A program made the position numbers and the translations under genes. Positions 47,201 to 61,758 of a DNA stretch of 64,000 nt are shown one piece after another. Under the pieces are notes generated by a model. The model had not been told where the DNA came from and made no database searches. It was given only the letters and a program-made list of their open reading frames with translations. This stretch comes from Aphelenchoides besseyi (Eukaryota; Nematoda; Chromadorea; Rhabditida; Aphelenchoididae), in contig JAMPIQ010000002.1 of the NCBI GenBank assembly GCA_024699855.1, positions 4,774,001 to 4,838,000 on the forward strand. Reading direction: 5' to 3'. Every line of letters begins with the position of its first letter. The first letter of the stretch is position 1.

Positions 47201-49064
47201 CCGATCGACATTTTGCGTGCACAAACCGCAGAGTTCAGTCGAGGCCACAACCCCAATTGTTGGCGCGATGTTAATTGCTGAAAAATTGTTGCGGAGTCCA
47301 TTTAGCGTGATACATGCGAGAGATTTAGCTGCTAATTGGATCCGTTCAATTGAAAGGTCGAGGCCATTAAGATCTCTGTTGAGTGGATCCATTGGTGTTT
47401 ATCATTGAACAAAAGAAAAGGTAAAAGTTCGGCGCATCGTTCCAGCCATTCGATCTTCTCAAACTTGTGCGCAATCTCAAGAGCTTCAGAGGAACGGAAA
47501 TTACCACGTCAAATGAAGATCCCCGCTCTATTTACCAATTCATTTCTCAACTCACGTGTGTCCCCAATTGCTTCAAGTGCCATGTATCAGTTGCACGAGC
47601 TACCTATTCTCGAGATGCCCGTTGACATTTGATCTATCGTATAGTCCCCGATCGATGGCTTTCGTTTTTCAATCAAAACTAACACCGAAAACAAGCGAAT
47701 TCGAGTTTTCGTTTAGTTCATTCGCCTACCGAATTGTAAGAAATCATTTGGTTCCCAATCTTTTGTATAATTTTTCTATACGGTTTGTGGAACAAAAAAC
47801 GTAGATCTTGAGTTGTTTATCGCTTATCTTCAATGAGCGGTTTCTCTTCAAATTGCCATCGGCATTGTGCTACTTAAACAGTCGAATACCGTAGACATCG
47901 AAATGAATTGAAGTGCCTTCAAACCCTTTCGTTCCTTCCAATTTCACCGGAAGCACAATTCGTCTTCTCTTGGCCGCGTTAGAACTCCGCCCATTCGTAG
48001 ACATTACGTCAAATGAATAAGAGGCATCTCGACGGGCGATCCACAGCGGGAAATAGTCGGATGAGAAGTCCAATCTTCTGGCGCCAATAAGCGCTAAACG
48101 GTCACTCAGAAGCGGTTAGAAATCGGTGGAAACGATAGGGGCGGGCTGACTGAAGGGCGGAGAAGAGGCGTTGCTTTCCGATGCGAATTGAGTCCGCAGT
48201 TTTGAGCCAATGAGAAGACGACCGCGTTTTTCGCGATTATTGCGCAGTTGTTACATTTCAAATGGCATTATAATCGAGAATGAGAAGTGAACTTGAAAGG
48301 TTTTATAGACACCTAGAAAGCATCTTGACTTTTTTTTACCCAACTTTCTCTTTTTTTCCCGCAGCCATCCAATGAATCATCAATCTGACGGCTGCTGAGG
48401 TTATGGTCAATAATTGGTTGTAAATTTGTTCCATGGGAAATGGGTCGCGTGTGAGGTCTTTGGTTTCATTGTTTTTGGAGGGTTTTCAGGCGGTTTGCTG
48501 TTAATGAACCAGCCCTCTATCGCGCATTTCATCGGCTCGTTAGTCTGCATTTTGATACGCAGACGATTCTCGTCGGTGGGATTGGCGTTTGATTATCCGC
48601 CAAGGAATTTGGGTGAATGTCTGTTTCTGTTAACTGCACTTTTCGTCTTTTCGACTTATTCCCGATACCATCAACCGGTTTTCGAAGCAACGCCGTAGGA
48701 AATCCTAACGCATGCCCAACGCGTGCCCAAGTGGTCTCCGCTATAAACGCAATAATCGAATTGAATTTGGACTCCCGTTGTTTTCTTTGTCTCGCTTCTT
48801 CGGTAGCAGGTGAAGTCCGGAGGCTAACGTTCGAATCGTGTCGCGACTTTTAACACAAAGACGAAATGTGTGCCGCGCGACAACTCCCGTTTCCGGAACT
48901 TGTGTCCCCAAGCAGATAGACCAATTCTTACCGTTTCGATTCCCGCCTCCTTATTCTTTCGTACTGTTATTAAGTCTTAGACATTCTGCTCTTAGACACA
49001 TTATCGTTGTGCTCTCAGTTGATTCGTTTAATCTAAGAGCTTTTCAGTTCGCAGTCGTCTTGCT
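44275..49064. other. Long intergenic region between ILF2 and the SIX gene
   Basis: About 4.8 kb with no confident gene. One plus-strand frame at ~45,086-45,260 has a PHD-like cysteine pattern (GKAIECAKCTFAINFHC... WHCNAC) similar to zinc fingers at the start of some LINE proteins; it is short and isolated. Other frames (e.g. 46,585-47,130) look accidental. Much of this sequence may be regulatory DNA for the SIX gene. Confidence 0.45.
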
Positions 49065-52000
49065 ATGGACGAGGATACTCAACGTCAAATGATGATGGCC
49101 ATGAACTTCTATCAACAGATTCTCGCCAGTGCCCAAGCGAATACTAACGGATCGGGAGCATCGAATGGATCGAATTCGGGAGATGCTTCGCCACCAGGAA
49201 GTGCAACATCGGCGAGTAGTCCTGCACCAGAAAATGGAGCTGCAAATCTACCGCACGGACTTCTGTCGAAATTGTATCACGAGTTACTTCAGCAGTCACC
49301 ATCCAATGGACCAAATGGGCTCGCTGCTTTCCTTCCGCCAACTTCAGGAGCTAGCGAACAATCCCAACTCAACAATCCGTTTGCCGCCTTGCTCAATAGT
49401 CCTGGACTCATGGGTGTTCCACAATTGACTCCCGAACAGGTTAGTTGATGACTGAAACGCGTGTATTCGAAATGAAATACGTGAAGTTGTGTATAAACGT
49501 GTGTGGAAAAGTCTCGATTTCCGCAATCATGCCAAATCCGCTCAATGACGACCGTTAGCTGAAGATACGTGTAAAATGTTTGTCGTTCGCCCGCGTCCTT
49601 TCATCATCATCATTTGCCGTCAATCCTGTAGGTTCCGCTTAATCTTCGGATGCGGAAGTCTGTTTAATCGACAGACGTTGAGACAGGCAGCTCGATTACT
49701 TGTTTATAATCAAAAATATTCTTTTGTTTCTCTTTGAAATGACAACTAAAAACTGGAGGTCATGTTCGCAGTTTGTTTTCTATTCGACGGTCAGTTTTTT
49801 CTCAGCGGATTTGTGCGAATTGCTTGCGACCAAATGCTTTCCCCGAAGTGACATGAGAATTGACTAACAGACTTGTAAATTTCGTCAATTGTCATCAGCT
49901 CGCTTCTCATTCTTCTCGTAACAGGAGAAATGCGCAGATTTCCGTCAGGCGAAGATGCGATAGCCAATTTCCGGGACTCCCGATGCGCTCAATCCTCAAC
50001 TTTCCTACGGCCAATTGGGCTCGTTACCGGCTCGAAGCATCGGGAACGACAAAATAGCCCAATCAGAAACCCAGTCAACACATGATACAGCAGGCGAAAA
50101 AAAACAGATAATTTTCGATCAGAATCTAATTTTCGGTTTAAGTTTCAGGTGGTGAAGACTTGCGAACGTTTGGAAGAAAATAGGGATGTCGCAAGTTTGA
50201 AGGGACTTTTCTGCTCGTTACCGCACGATGTTTACATGGCAATTGGACGTCATGAGTCCGTTTTACGAGCTCAAGCTTTGGTCTATTTCGAGCAGGAGGA
50301 CTATTCAAAAATGTACGCAATTCTCGAGAATCATCAGTTTAGTCAATCTTCCCATCAACGTCTACAACAGTTGTGGTGGGAGGCGAGATATCGAGAGTCG
50401 CAGAAAATTCGTGGCCGGTAAGTGAAGAAACGATTATCGTTGCACGACGTCTTTTCAGGAATCTGGGTCCGGTGGACAAGTATCGTGTACGTAAAAAGCA
50501 TCCATTGCCGAATACGATTTGGGACGGCGAACAGAAAACTCATTGTTTCAAAGAACGTACACGAAAAGCCTTACGTGAACACTATCTCAAAGATCCCTAT
50601 CCGAATCCGGCGATGAAAAAAGAATTAGCCACACAAACGGGATTGACTGCCATGCAAGTTGGAAATTGGTTCAAGAATCGTCGTCAACGTGATCGTGCAG
50701 CTGTTCAGAAGAATCGGTTAGTTTTAGAATTTATATTCTTTCGATTATGTTTCTTCGATCGACTCTTTTTGCGTATTCCTTTTTGAGTTGACCTTGTACA
50801 CAATCGAACTTCAAAGTTTTCGATTTCAAATTTGAGTCCTCGAACTTCCAATTGTATTCGCGGCTTTTTGATTCGACGGCCCGATCGCTTTCAGTACTCC
50901 CGGAGACTCTTCAGTTGAACAATTACAAGTTGTGTAAATTCGAGTGTTCGTCGCATTTCATTCAGCGCATATTTTCACGTTCACCTTTCGGGTATTCTCT
51001 TCCGTGAGGAACTGGTTTTCGACAGTGATGGTGCAACAAACTTTAAGCGATGAAGATTAGACGAACTTACGTAAAGAAAGTTGACGGAGTCTCGGGTGAA
51101 TTTTGAACGCAAAATTGGCATTGAAACTGAATAGTGTACTGACAAATTGCTTTCAAATTTCTGGATTACTTGTCGCTTCAAAAATACGAATTATGGCCAA
51201 TTGGCCAACCGCATTCGGTGGAGCATACGCTTGCCGGCAATATGGTGCGCATTTTGTGGTTTTCATAATCGGCTCTTCAATACCGTACATGCGAAGGCAA
51301 ATGAAAGACTGCCGCTCTTCGACTTAATGCACTGAGCTTTTTGGCGTAAAGATCCGCTTCTCCATAACGGTACATTAAACGGGCACGAAAAGGGGAATTC
51401 GCATCGTTGGCCATCATGACCGGTAATCGGGACTAATGTTTAGTTTGTTGGGGTTGAGGATCGGCAATCATTCATCCGTGTGTTCGAAACGTTTGCATTG
51501 CAAATGAACGCCGCCAGTAATCGGTTTTACTCAATCATCTCCACACGAATCGCCCCGCAGCGTCGGTGCTAATTGACAGACGAGCAGTTGGAAGAAATCT
51601 GATTAGGCAGCTAACGACAAAACTCGAAGAGTTAATTCGTTTTAAGCGGTTGGAGTTGTTGGCACTTCGCTCTTGATTTGTGTTGTTTGACCACTTTTGG
51701 CCAAAGAGACTCTCGTCTTGGTTACCGTAATCGGCGACCGAACTGCCAAGTGGGTTTATACGAATAAGCGGAATTGCAACTTCAACAAGAGCGTATGGCC
51801 AAATGACAACTCTAATTACAAACAAAAACAACGATCGCTTGTCGTGCGCGATTTAAGTGCGGAACATAAATGCTCGTGCACCGTCTGCCAAGTACTCACT
51901 CATTCTCGCACGACCTCTTCAAATTTGTGCGCTTTAAAGTGGAAGGCCTGCTGATTAATAAACTCATCAACAGTCGCATCGTTTGCATTCGATGAGTCGA

Positions 52001-53877
52001 AATCGTGTACTTCGATCGTTTTCGCGCGCTTGTGTTAAAAACGAGAGTATGCGTACCGTTTTTAATCGCCCACAAAGTCAATCTGCTTGTTTGCACATTG
52101 GCTGCTTAATCTGCAGATACCCATTCATAATGCGCATTTGTCTTTCGATTGATACACGAGCCAAAACACCAATACATTAGCTGTTATTAAAATCGATGTA
52201 TAAGCAAACAAGCCGCACGATGAAAATTGAACCCCAACAACAAACGTTAATGTCCGACTTGAAATTCGAATCCAATCCGTTTAAACGCTCACCCGTCGGT
52301 TTTACTCGTCAGTGAGAAGAATTCGGACGAAAACAGCACAAATCCGTAGCACATTTTTGTGTTCTCAATCGCTGTAATGACTATTGTGAGAAGAGTAACT
52401 GATTATGCAGTTCCCTTCAGCACCGTTTAATTAATGCCGATCACAGCTGCGCGCATTGAATAGCACACGGTACTTAGCGGCAAGTGGATGGCGTTTGTTC
52501 TGGAGCTTGTTGTTTGAGCCAAATCAGAGGCTATCGCAAAATGGTCGATCGATTTAAACGATACAAATCTGTTGGACGCCATTCACTGCGATGTTGTTTG
52601 CTCAGATTGACTTAGACAGAACGGTACGCAATCGTCTTGCTGATTGTTTTTGCCGTATACGCATTTCCACTCCCGATAACAATAGACGGGAAAGAGAATG
52701 CCGACACACTCAAGTTGACTGACTTGGCGCAAGTGCTACTACCGTAACTGAGTGCCAAGCGATTAGACGGTTACACAACCAAACAAACAGCAGATGTGTT
52801 TGTAAAAGCGACCAATTTAAAGAACTTCGACAAAAATGGTGCTGCGCAAAAGCGAAATCCGTTTAGTGGATAATTCGTTTAAGTCCACAAGCAAGAAGTG
52901 TGAATTCAAAATCAAACTCGGGATCTTCGTCGTTGAAAAGAATGAAAAAAGGTTGTTTGCCAATCCGAAAGATTTAATTGAGTTTCCTACAGTCACCTCA
53001 CCAACTGCGATCGAAAACCCCAAGATCGTAACATCGATTGCTAATTGCTTGTTTTTGCCGGCTATTTTCTGGCAGCCATTCTATTCCTTCAAATGCTTTC
53101 AACAGTCTTCAATTAATTCCGAATGTTTTTAGGCAAAATGGCAACATGATCGACCGATTGCATCGTGGAGATTCTCCGGACTCCATCAACTCGGATAACA
53201 GCGATCTCAACAACGATGAGAGTCAATCGACATCAGGACTCTTGGGTTCGCCAAGCACCGATTCGGATGACAACACTCCGTCGACAAACATCTTCGCAAC
53301 GAACAACAATCATAGCGGAAACGTGGCGTCTGCCCTTCTGAAGGCCAATCAGAATCCGTTCTCATCGCCAAACCTTCTTCCTCCGCTTCCACCGCAATTC
53401 AAATTTGGCGCTCCAGCAAACTCGACCACCGATCCCGCGGTTTCTGCTTCCAACAACATGCCCATGGGTTTTGATGCAATGCAACACTTCCTGATGCAAA
53501 ATCCAATCTTTCGACATTTTCAATCGATGCAACAGCTCGCTGCTCAACAACAACTTCAACACTTTCTTCTTCAACAACAAGCCAAGCAACAACCGCAAGT
53601 CAAATCGGATCGAACCCAAACTCCCGACAAGAATAAAGAGAAGCTGATCAAGAGTGACTCGAAGACAACTTCACTCAAACGCAACAAACTTTCCATTGAC
53701 GCAATTTTGGAGCAACGAACAAAACCAACCAATTTGCCCGCTGATGCGGAAGAAGATCGGCCTACGGATACTTCTGGATCGGGTGGTGGAATGGAAGAGG
53801 ACGAAGAGAACGAAAGCTCCGAGAAGATGAAGGATATGAATTTGGATCAAGAGAAACAGAACGCCCAATCACCATAG
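49065..53877 (+). CDS. SIX3/6-class (Optix/ceh-32-like) homeobox protein
   Basis: Four exons join in phase to 548 aa: 49065-49439, 50149-50417, 50459-50716, 53133-53877. Residues 1-120 are Ser/Asn/Gly-rich. The SIX domain begins at [20 protein letters not shown] and runs through [16 protein letters not shown] (about 121-213). It is followed by [20 protein letters not shown] and a homeodomain (about 230-290) with [32 protein letters not shown] and the recognition helix [15 protein letters not shown]. The string [14 protein letters not shown] and [10 protein letters not shown] identify the SIX3/6 subclass, regulators of anterior head and eye development. The C-terminal exon is Asn/Ser/Gln-rich ([20 protein letters not shown]) with an acidic end. 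Introns 1 (709 nt) and 3 (2,416 nt) are far longer than others in this window, while intron 2 is 41 nt. Confidence 0.93.
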
Positions 53878-56800
53878 TCATTTGATTGTTCACATTCGTC
53901 GCCATTTAGTTTTCCGGTCAACTTCGTAATAGAATTTACACTTCTCTTAAGACTTCCTCTTCAAATTAATTCGTCATGTTCTTGTGTTTGTTCAACTTTC
54001 TATCCCAACAATTGTACCGTCATTTTAATCGTCAGACTTTATGCTTTCAAACAAGATTTATCGTCTTAATTCGTCAAAACTATTTCTCTTTTGGTCGTTT
54101 GTAGTTCGTTCGCCATCTAATAAACTAATATTTAGTGTTAACAACTTCGAAGTTCACCTGTTGACAAACGAAATCGAGATTATCTTCGTCTTATACAAAC
54201 ACCTGCAGTGCACTTTGAGCGAACTTTGTCATTTTGCTTTAAACTTCAGTTTTTTTCGAAATTGGAAACACGGACGTCAAAAACAGAATCGACCTTCCAA
54301 CTATCCGGATATCTGTCAAATAAACTGCCAACTCAAAGTGACAAACACCCTCGCATGACTGAAACAAGGTTTCGATTACAGTAAGCAATTTCGAATGATA
54401 ATCAAACGACAAGGTCGTTGCAAGAGGATGAGAAACCAGTTGACAGAAGCGAGAGTCTTTGAGACCTAAAGAAGCCAATTAGATCGTACAGGTGAAGTGC
54501 GTGTACTGAGTTGGTTGATCAACGCTCCAGTTATCAAGAACTATCGACTGCGGTCCGATTAGCGTCGATTAAGTCGATTTGGCGACTTTGCACTAATGGG
54601 TTTCTGTCGTTTGCACGTCAATAAACAGTCACGGCCTTGTCGCTTAACGGCAATTCGTCTACGGAAAACAATTAGCGTCTTTAAAAGGCCGTCGGTGAAG
54701 TGCAAAAACATGATGGTGATTTCTCAACAAAAAAGTTAAAATATCGTATCGTATTCGAAAACAACCGGATGTGATTCGATGCTCGATATTCGAGAAGATC
54801 ATTGAACTTTGCGACCACAAATTTCACTTCTTTGTTAATTAGCGAAAAACCCAAGAAATCTCACGCATCCGAAGTGTCAGATGCAGTGAAGTATAACAAC
54901 CACTTAGAAACCAGCGTGTGGATTCAACGAAAACAAGCTGATTATGATATTTTTATCTGAACTTTAAAATTTCTAACTTTGCGAATTCTGTAGTCCAATC
55001 CTGTTGACCTTTAGATTCATGACTTGACACAAATATCCTCCTGAAAATGACATGCACTTGACCTGTTCCATGAATTCGCAATTTCAATACCTTCTAATTG
55101 CACTCATACATATTCGACTGTTTATTGTCAGAAGACGTCAGTCTAATTCTTTTGCAGAACAAGCACTAAGGTCCGAAAGTAGAAGTCGATTTCAATGGCT
55201 GCAGGCCCTAAACAGTATATCGTCTAATAGGCGCAGCATGAGATGGCTTTTGGTGAATAGAAACATGTCCGATTGCGAGTTCAAGCAAATGGCCATGTAA
55301 ATGACCTCCGCACTGCAAAATTCACTGCGGGACATGACTTCGTGTATTGAAAGCAATTGATTCTCTACGCTCAATTGTCGACCTGCAATTCAATCGCTTC
55401 TATCTGTTCAGTAACAGTCAAGAAGACGCTGCATAGAATTGGACTTTCAATCTTAGTTTACGGTTGACCGATTGGAACAAACGAAAGAACTTCCATGTCT
55501 TACCGTAATTGACTGCAATAGGCTTTCGTATAAGAGTTGTGTATGAATCGAAAGAAGTAGGCGGCTTTTTACGCTCCAACTCACACATTTCCTCAAATCC
55601 AAACGAACTGTTTGTTTATCATGTGTTTAAATTCGAAAATATTTCTCTCAACAAGCACCTTGAGTAAGCAGAGCAGTCGACAATACTCGACGTAACCATT
55701 GCTAATAAGCAATAAAGTCAGCGATTCTGTTAAGGACAAACTCGATGATGTTGGTTAGTTGAAGCACCTGCGCTTCAATGAAGATTGAGGAACTAAACGA
55801 GAAATCGAAATCCAAAAAACTTGGCCACCACCAGCGAATTCATTGGTCCCGAATTCAAAGCTTGATTTGGATTCTCATTAAGCAATGTAATTGAATAATC
55901 GCTGTTATCAGCAATGAATGTTGGGCTTCGCTAATCCGAAAACAATTATGAATATTCAATGAGTGATTATTATAAACTGTTATTCGGTTAATCCACGCTT
56001 ATTAATCCGCGTCGGCGGTAAATTTCAAAAAAACGCTTGATTATCCTCCGCTAACTTTTTTCGCTTCTTAGCCATAGGTTCTTAATCGTTTCTGCTTCAA
56101 TAGCGTCTTTCATCCTCACGGATTCAACTCGTTCATTAAGCATGATGTTCGATCAGATCTGTTTGCTGTTACCGTATAGAAAGAATTTCGAAAACATTTC
56201 GACCGTTCTCATGTTGTTTTCGATGGTTTCGAAAATTGTAACCTTTATTTCGTGTGTCATGTTTCATCGTAGATCCCAAATTCGTGCCAAATTTTTGTCG
56301 GAGATAATAGACAGAGAGGTTTCGAGTATCCGAAAATAGAAACCAAAATTGTTCACGAATTTCTTTTTGGACTGCCAATTTTATGAAGAAAGAAACGGCG
56401 TTTTGTTTCTCGTGTTGATGATGAAAATTACGTCATCAAGACTACGTGCTTTTAACGTCTGAAAGCTTTCAATCTTGACCAAATGCAATTGACGTTGCGA
56501 ACTAATAAGATGAACAAACAGAATGACGACCAAACGGTTTTCCAGCAACTAATCAGCTTTCTTATGTTTAGAACCAAAAAAGAAATCACGTTCATATGGT
56601 AAAAGCAATGGGCTTAACGTGTGAACTCGAAGTGATTGTCGAAAAGCATCAGTTCACCTGCTGGCTGTTTTCGTTTATATGCTCTGAATCTGATTCATGA
56701 ATAATTTACCTTGATGTTGAACACGTTCTTAACTGTAAGAGCGATTTCGAATGGCTTGTTTACGAGTCGAAAAGTTGGCATTTGATGAGTTCGTTGAAGA

Positions 56801-58742
56801 CACGAATTCGAAAATGATCAACGATTTTATTGGCGTGACTTCGATGAACATGTTGCGTATCTCATTCGAAGTTATAGTTTAGACTCTTAAGTGGAAATGC
56901 CGCGGATCTTATTTAGATCTCGAGTTTCCATTGCACTTTCGCGTCGTGACATTTCAATGACGAAGTTAAATGGCACTCCCAATTGGATTGAAGTTTCTGG
57001 TTGTTAGGTTTTAGAAAGTCAGTCCAAAAGATCAGAGCACAAGTGTCGTGTCACACTAGTTACGATAAGACCTCTTTTTGGTGTACGGTTAATTTGTATC
57101 AAATATTCATTTTGCGTATTCATTCGGGTCGATAGACAAGCTATAAAATTGATATCTTCACATCATAGCAAGCGGTTTGACTCTTGAATCTTCGATTTAA
57201 TCGCATCATGCTAACCATGTGAACCTTAAGTCGGGATGGCAGTTGTTGGCCATAAATTGAAAATTAAAAACGTCATGCGAGTTTGTCTAATTGGGCTCCG
57301 AGACCGTTGAACAGAACGACATACGTCTTAAGATTATTCTCGTTTCCGGCTGTTTTTCGATGTTCCTGTACGAAGATCTTTGCGGTCTTTTTGACGTCCG
57401 GCTTATGGTCACGTTACGTTTCGAACTTCACGCTTATACCGTCCAATGGCTATTGTTCGGGAATTAAACGGATTTACTGGTTTATCCACTTCTCAACATT
57501 ATTCTTTCGGATATTTTATTCGACTCAAAAGAACACTACGGCGGTGTTGTGTGACGGATTTACGAACGTCGAAAGCATCATGCTGATTTCTATTTGACGT
57601 AAATCCATATCGAACGAACTTTCCATATGCACTTTCACGTTCTTTGTTGGTCATTCGAATTTCTAAAAATGACATCGATGAGCGAAAACTCACGATAAAG
57701 AGAAATTTATCCGCAGATCTATAGTTGGGGCGTTAGAACAAATTCATAAACACGCTGACGAGTGTTTTCATCGTCCGTTTCTGTTTGTTTTCTTTGCCAC
57801 GCGAGCCATAGGAATTCGTCAGTCGTCGTCTTAAGAGAAGCAATCCGCCCTCGTCAAAAATACGGTGCCATCATTACGTTAGAAAAAACAAGCTTCGCCG
57901 GTCTTATCGTCTAATAACTACCAAGAATTTGGTGTTATGTCTGAAAACATATTTGTGATTTAAGAAGATTTGTGAACTTTTTCTGTGATCTTATGTCTTA
58001 CGTTCGAAACAGCGTTCTTGAGGATTCCTGATTGACGCTATCATTCAGACGAACAATTTCTGTTCGTAAACTTTCGCAATGTGGGAACAACTACCGTATA
58101 GTATCGAGTAAACAACACGAGAAGCTGTTGTCTCGTGCTTTTCGTAAACTCTAACCGGACGTTGAAAGAGGGCGGTCTCTGGGATTAAAGTGAAAATAAT
58201 TGTAACGATAGTTCACTGGCCATTTGTATTTGGTGAAAGTCCCGCCCCTTTCATATAATCGTTTCAACTCATGTTTTAGATTAGTTTCAGTTGGGCAAAT
58301 CCACACTTCTCATCCGGGTTGGTTCGGACATGTAGCTCAGTTTATTTTTTGTTTTGATCTTAATTCTGTTGGCATTGAAGAATAATTATTCCTTGGCTCT
58401 CCGAGGTTCTCACAGTTTATAGTTTGTATCATCTGTACACAAACACCTGAATCATTTGCCTCTGTTTCCGGTGCTAACTCGCTTGTAATTTGAACGAAGT
58501 GCCAAAGATTCTCGTGGGATTCATGATTAACATGCATCTGAAAAAAGTTGGATGTTTTCCTTCTGAATTAGTTAATTTGGCAGTCCAATTCTCTTGGGCG
58601 TGTTTTCTCCCGGTCCCGTAACATACAAATGTTGATGCCGATTTCATAACTTTTTGTTTAGCTACATCTCATAAACCAAATCCATTTTTGGTGTGTGTGG
58701 CCATCTGCTTCTTGTATTGTAGCCAACATTCACGACGACAAA
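53878..58742. other. Long intergenic region
   Basis: About 4.9 kb downstream of the SIX gene with no supported gene on either strand. It is rich in ATTA/TAAT motifs, as expected by chance in AT-rich DNA, so I make no regulatory claim. Confidence 0.5.
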
Positions 58743-59456
58743 ATGCGCGTTGGAAACAACGATCAACTCATTACTCTGTTGCCTTTGATTTTTTGGCTCT
58801 TTACTTTTGTGCAAGCAACACGACATCGACATCAACGGCATGGACATCAACTCGATTTTTTGCGCTTCCAGAATGGCTTCAAATCAAAACGACACGCAGC
58901 CGATGAGTTAACGGACCAACCACCGAACTTAGCTGAAAGTCTCTCTGATTCATCGACCAACAAAGCTCCTGAGCTCTTCAAAGAATACATGAGTCGTGGT
59001 CTTTTCGAGTGCGCAGCCGAACACGTTGCAACAATCCAAAAACTACAGCGCTTAATAAAGGTAACCATTTTGAGTTAAGGATATCAAATTTCCGGTAGAT
59101 TATGTGTTAGCAAACAAACACCACTTTCCTGGGGGTGGCGGGGAACTACAAACACGAAAAACTTTTGGCAACATCCATGTCGGAGTCCAACTCAACATTT
59201 GCGATTACAAAAATAGATCACATGATATTTGCTTCGGGTCGCAGCTTAAATTCCCAGTGATTTAAGAACACCACTTGGCTCTAATTCGAACCGACCACTA
59301 AACGTTTACTTGTTTTAGGCTACCTACGAAGAGTATCAAAAATGCCAAAGGAAGTTGCGCGGCTATCACAAAACATACCCAAAAATGTCCTTATCGGCAC
59401 TCGATGAGATGATGGATGAATGGGAAATGGAAGACGCTAAAAAGGAAACAAACTAA
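58743..59456 (+). CDS. Small secreted protein of unknown family
   Basis: Two exons join in phase to 151 aa: 58743-59060 and 59319-59456, with a 258-nt intron. The start MRVGNNDQ is followed by a clear signal peptide core (LITLLPLIFWLFTFVQA), cleaved probably before TRHRHQRHGHQ. The mature part begins His/Arg-rich, then carries an acidic linker. It ends in a helical module with two cysteines that may pair (GLFECAAEHVATIQKLQRLI and YEEYQKCQRKLRGYHKTYPK), and an acidic helix (LDEMMDEWEMEDAKKE). I do not recognise a family. It could be a neuropeptide-like or small secreted effector. The nearest neighbour is the trehalase gene, in the opposite orientation and about 2.3 kb away. Confidence 0.65.
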
Positions 59457-61758
59457 GGTCTATGATCGTGATATGGAACGTTGTTTTTGTGTAATAGCCT
59501 CAGAGTCCGATGTTGTTTTTGTTGTTAGTCGCGACTCAATTATGTTTTACTGAATAGGTTGTTTAATTCGTGCAACTACAGCTAGTGATCCCCGACTTAT
59601 CGGCTTCTCATATCAAACGGTTTCCGACGCTAGAGTGTCCATTTCTTTTTTGTTGTGCTCAATGCTTTCAAGCAATCCTTGCAATTGTTTTCAAAAGTCT
59701 CTTTATTAACTCATGTACATACTATAACGATTGTGTTCAACACCTAGGGTACTCATCGCCTTATGAAATTGCCAAATAAAATCATGAACGAAGATTCAGA
59801 GTATTCAATTGCATCGGAACTTGGTCGAATCCCAAAATATAACCGGAAACTAGAAAGATTAATGACGAACAACAAGACCAAAATGGAAACACAACAGTAG
59901 AACAGTGATACACTTCTAGAATTTGTGTGTGTTGGCGCTAATCCACCTGTTTAATTGGCGAGGAATTAGCTAAAGATCGATGGACTTGTATTAATCTTTA
60001 TACTGCGATTGTTATTATTTTCGTTCTTACCATCACCAAATTCGGATTCGTGCGTATGAGTTCAGTTCGTTGGTTAACGAATCCAAATGCATCCCACAAC
60101 TCACGCGTTATTTGTATTTCCATGCCGCGATTTCCAGCACAAATGTCTTAATTTGTATTTGGATTCGCAAAAAAGTCAACAACCTTCTTTTCACGTCGAA
60201 TAATCGTTTAGACCTTTACACTCTGATTACCGTATTCAAACGGTTAAATTGGCATCTGACGTCGGCATGCGAATACACCACTCAATGGCCATGAAAAGCA
60301 CGTGGTGCGGATGCTGTTGTGTGCGCAGTCAGAGCTCAACATCTCAACGTTTTCAACTCCAAGTTTTGAGCGCGTGATTAAACTTTGCCCTCAAATGACA
60401 ACGAAGTGCACGTGGCAATTAAAATCCTATTTCGGTCGATGCTTCTCATTAATGCATGGATCTTTTAGTCCGTCAAATCAAACTTGACTTTACACTAATT
60501 ATGGCATAAATTTTGAGCGATAGTCGTCCGAGATTCAGTTTGCGAGAAGGCTGTAACAAAAGTTCAACTGTGTCGGCGTTGACGCAAAAAACTTCCAGTC
60601 ACGAAGCCAAACAGCGTTTTGAAGGTCGTGAGAAATTGCGCGGAGGAAGCGGAAATTCATTACCTGGAAATTCGCATGAACCGTTTCTTTAATTAACATT
60701 TCGCTTATCTACAATAGACCTAATCCTCACGAGGAAACTTCTAATAATCCACTCAATTCTAATTCTGCCCACTACTCTCTTTTGAACTAATTGCCTTGTC
60801 TGAATTCGTACGCCCAATGAAACGAACATGATTGTAAGAGATTAAGAGACGCATACTGTGCTTTTCAAGAGTGAGTGGATGGTCGAATTGAGATTTCAGG
60901 ATCTTTGTTGCAAGACACAAGTCTGTGTTCCGAAGTTCATTAGTAGCAAGCAAACAGGAAAAGAGCAGAAATCTTGCAAAAGCATTCGAAAATGACGACA
61001 TGTTTTTGTCCAACTTCAAAACAATCATGAGCATGTTCATCCGTTAAAAACTTTGTATTTTCACGATACACGACTAAGCACAAAAGCTTGTCAACGTAAC
61101 GGATTTATGTATCCGCATTGAAAGTATCAAAAAAGTCGAAAACAAAGGCAGATTACGTCCATATTTCCGGACTCGTCTTTGTCGTCAGAATCGACATACG
61201 GTATGCGGTTGTTTGGGTCGATGTCTTCGTAGCACGTGACTTTTCGTCAAATTTATGTCGCTACTGTAGTTTGATTTGCCATCGACCGTCAATTAATCGT
61301 TCTAATCTGTGTATAATTGACTTTAGCTAAGTGCTAAAACATAATGGTCTCATGATTCTGTATTGACAACATAATCATAGGCACATCAATGTCTGCCATT
61401 TGGTTTCAAATCTTAGGGTTACAATAATTTTAAAGATCTCTTGACATAAAAACACTACGTTCCGACCCACTATTATTTCGCCCATGTAATTTTGACGTAA
61501 TTGTTTTTTCACAGGTCCAATTCGGATCGTGAGAATGCGTGGTTATAATCTCAATGGTTTTACACAGAAACTTTCGAGGGTAACACGCCGAATAACTGAG
61601 AACAATTTCATATCTCAGTCACGTTTTTATGCTCGAAATAAAACAATTCAAATGTTATGAAGAAATTCGTTGTCACAATGTTTTCTTTAATTCATGCTGT
61701 CACTACAAAAATAGACGATCTCAAATGACTGAAACGAAGTTACCAGAAGGTTTGCGTT
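59457..61758. other. Intergenic region, no gene supported
   Basis: About 2.3 kb between the two convergent genes (secreted protein and trehalase). Only short accidental frames are seen. Confidence 0.55.
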
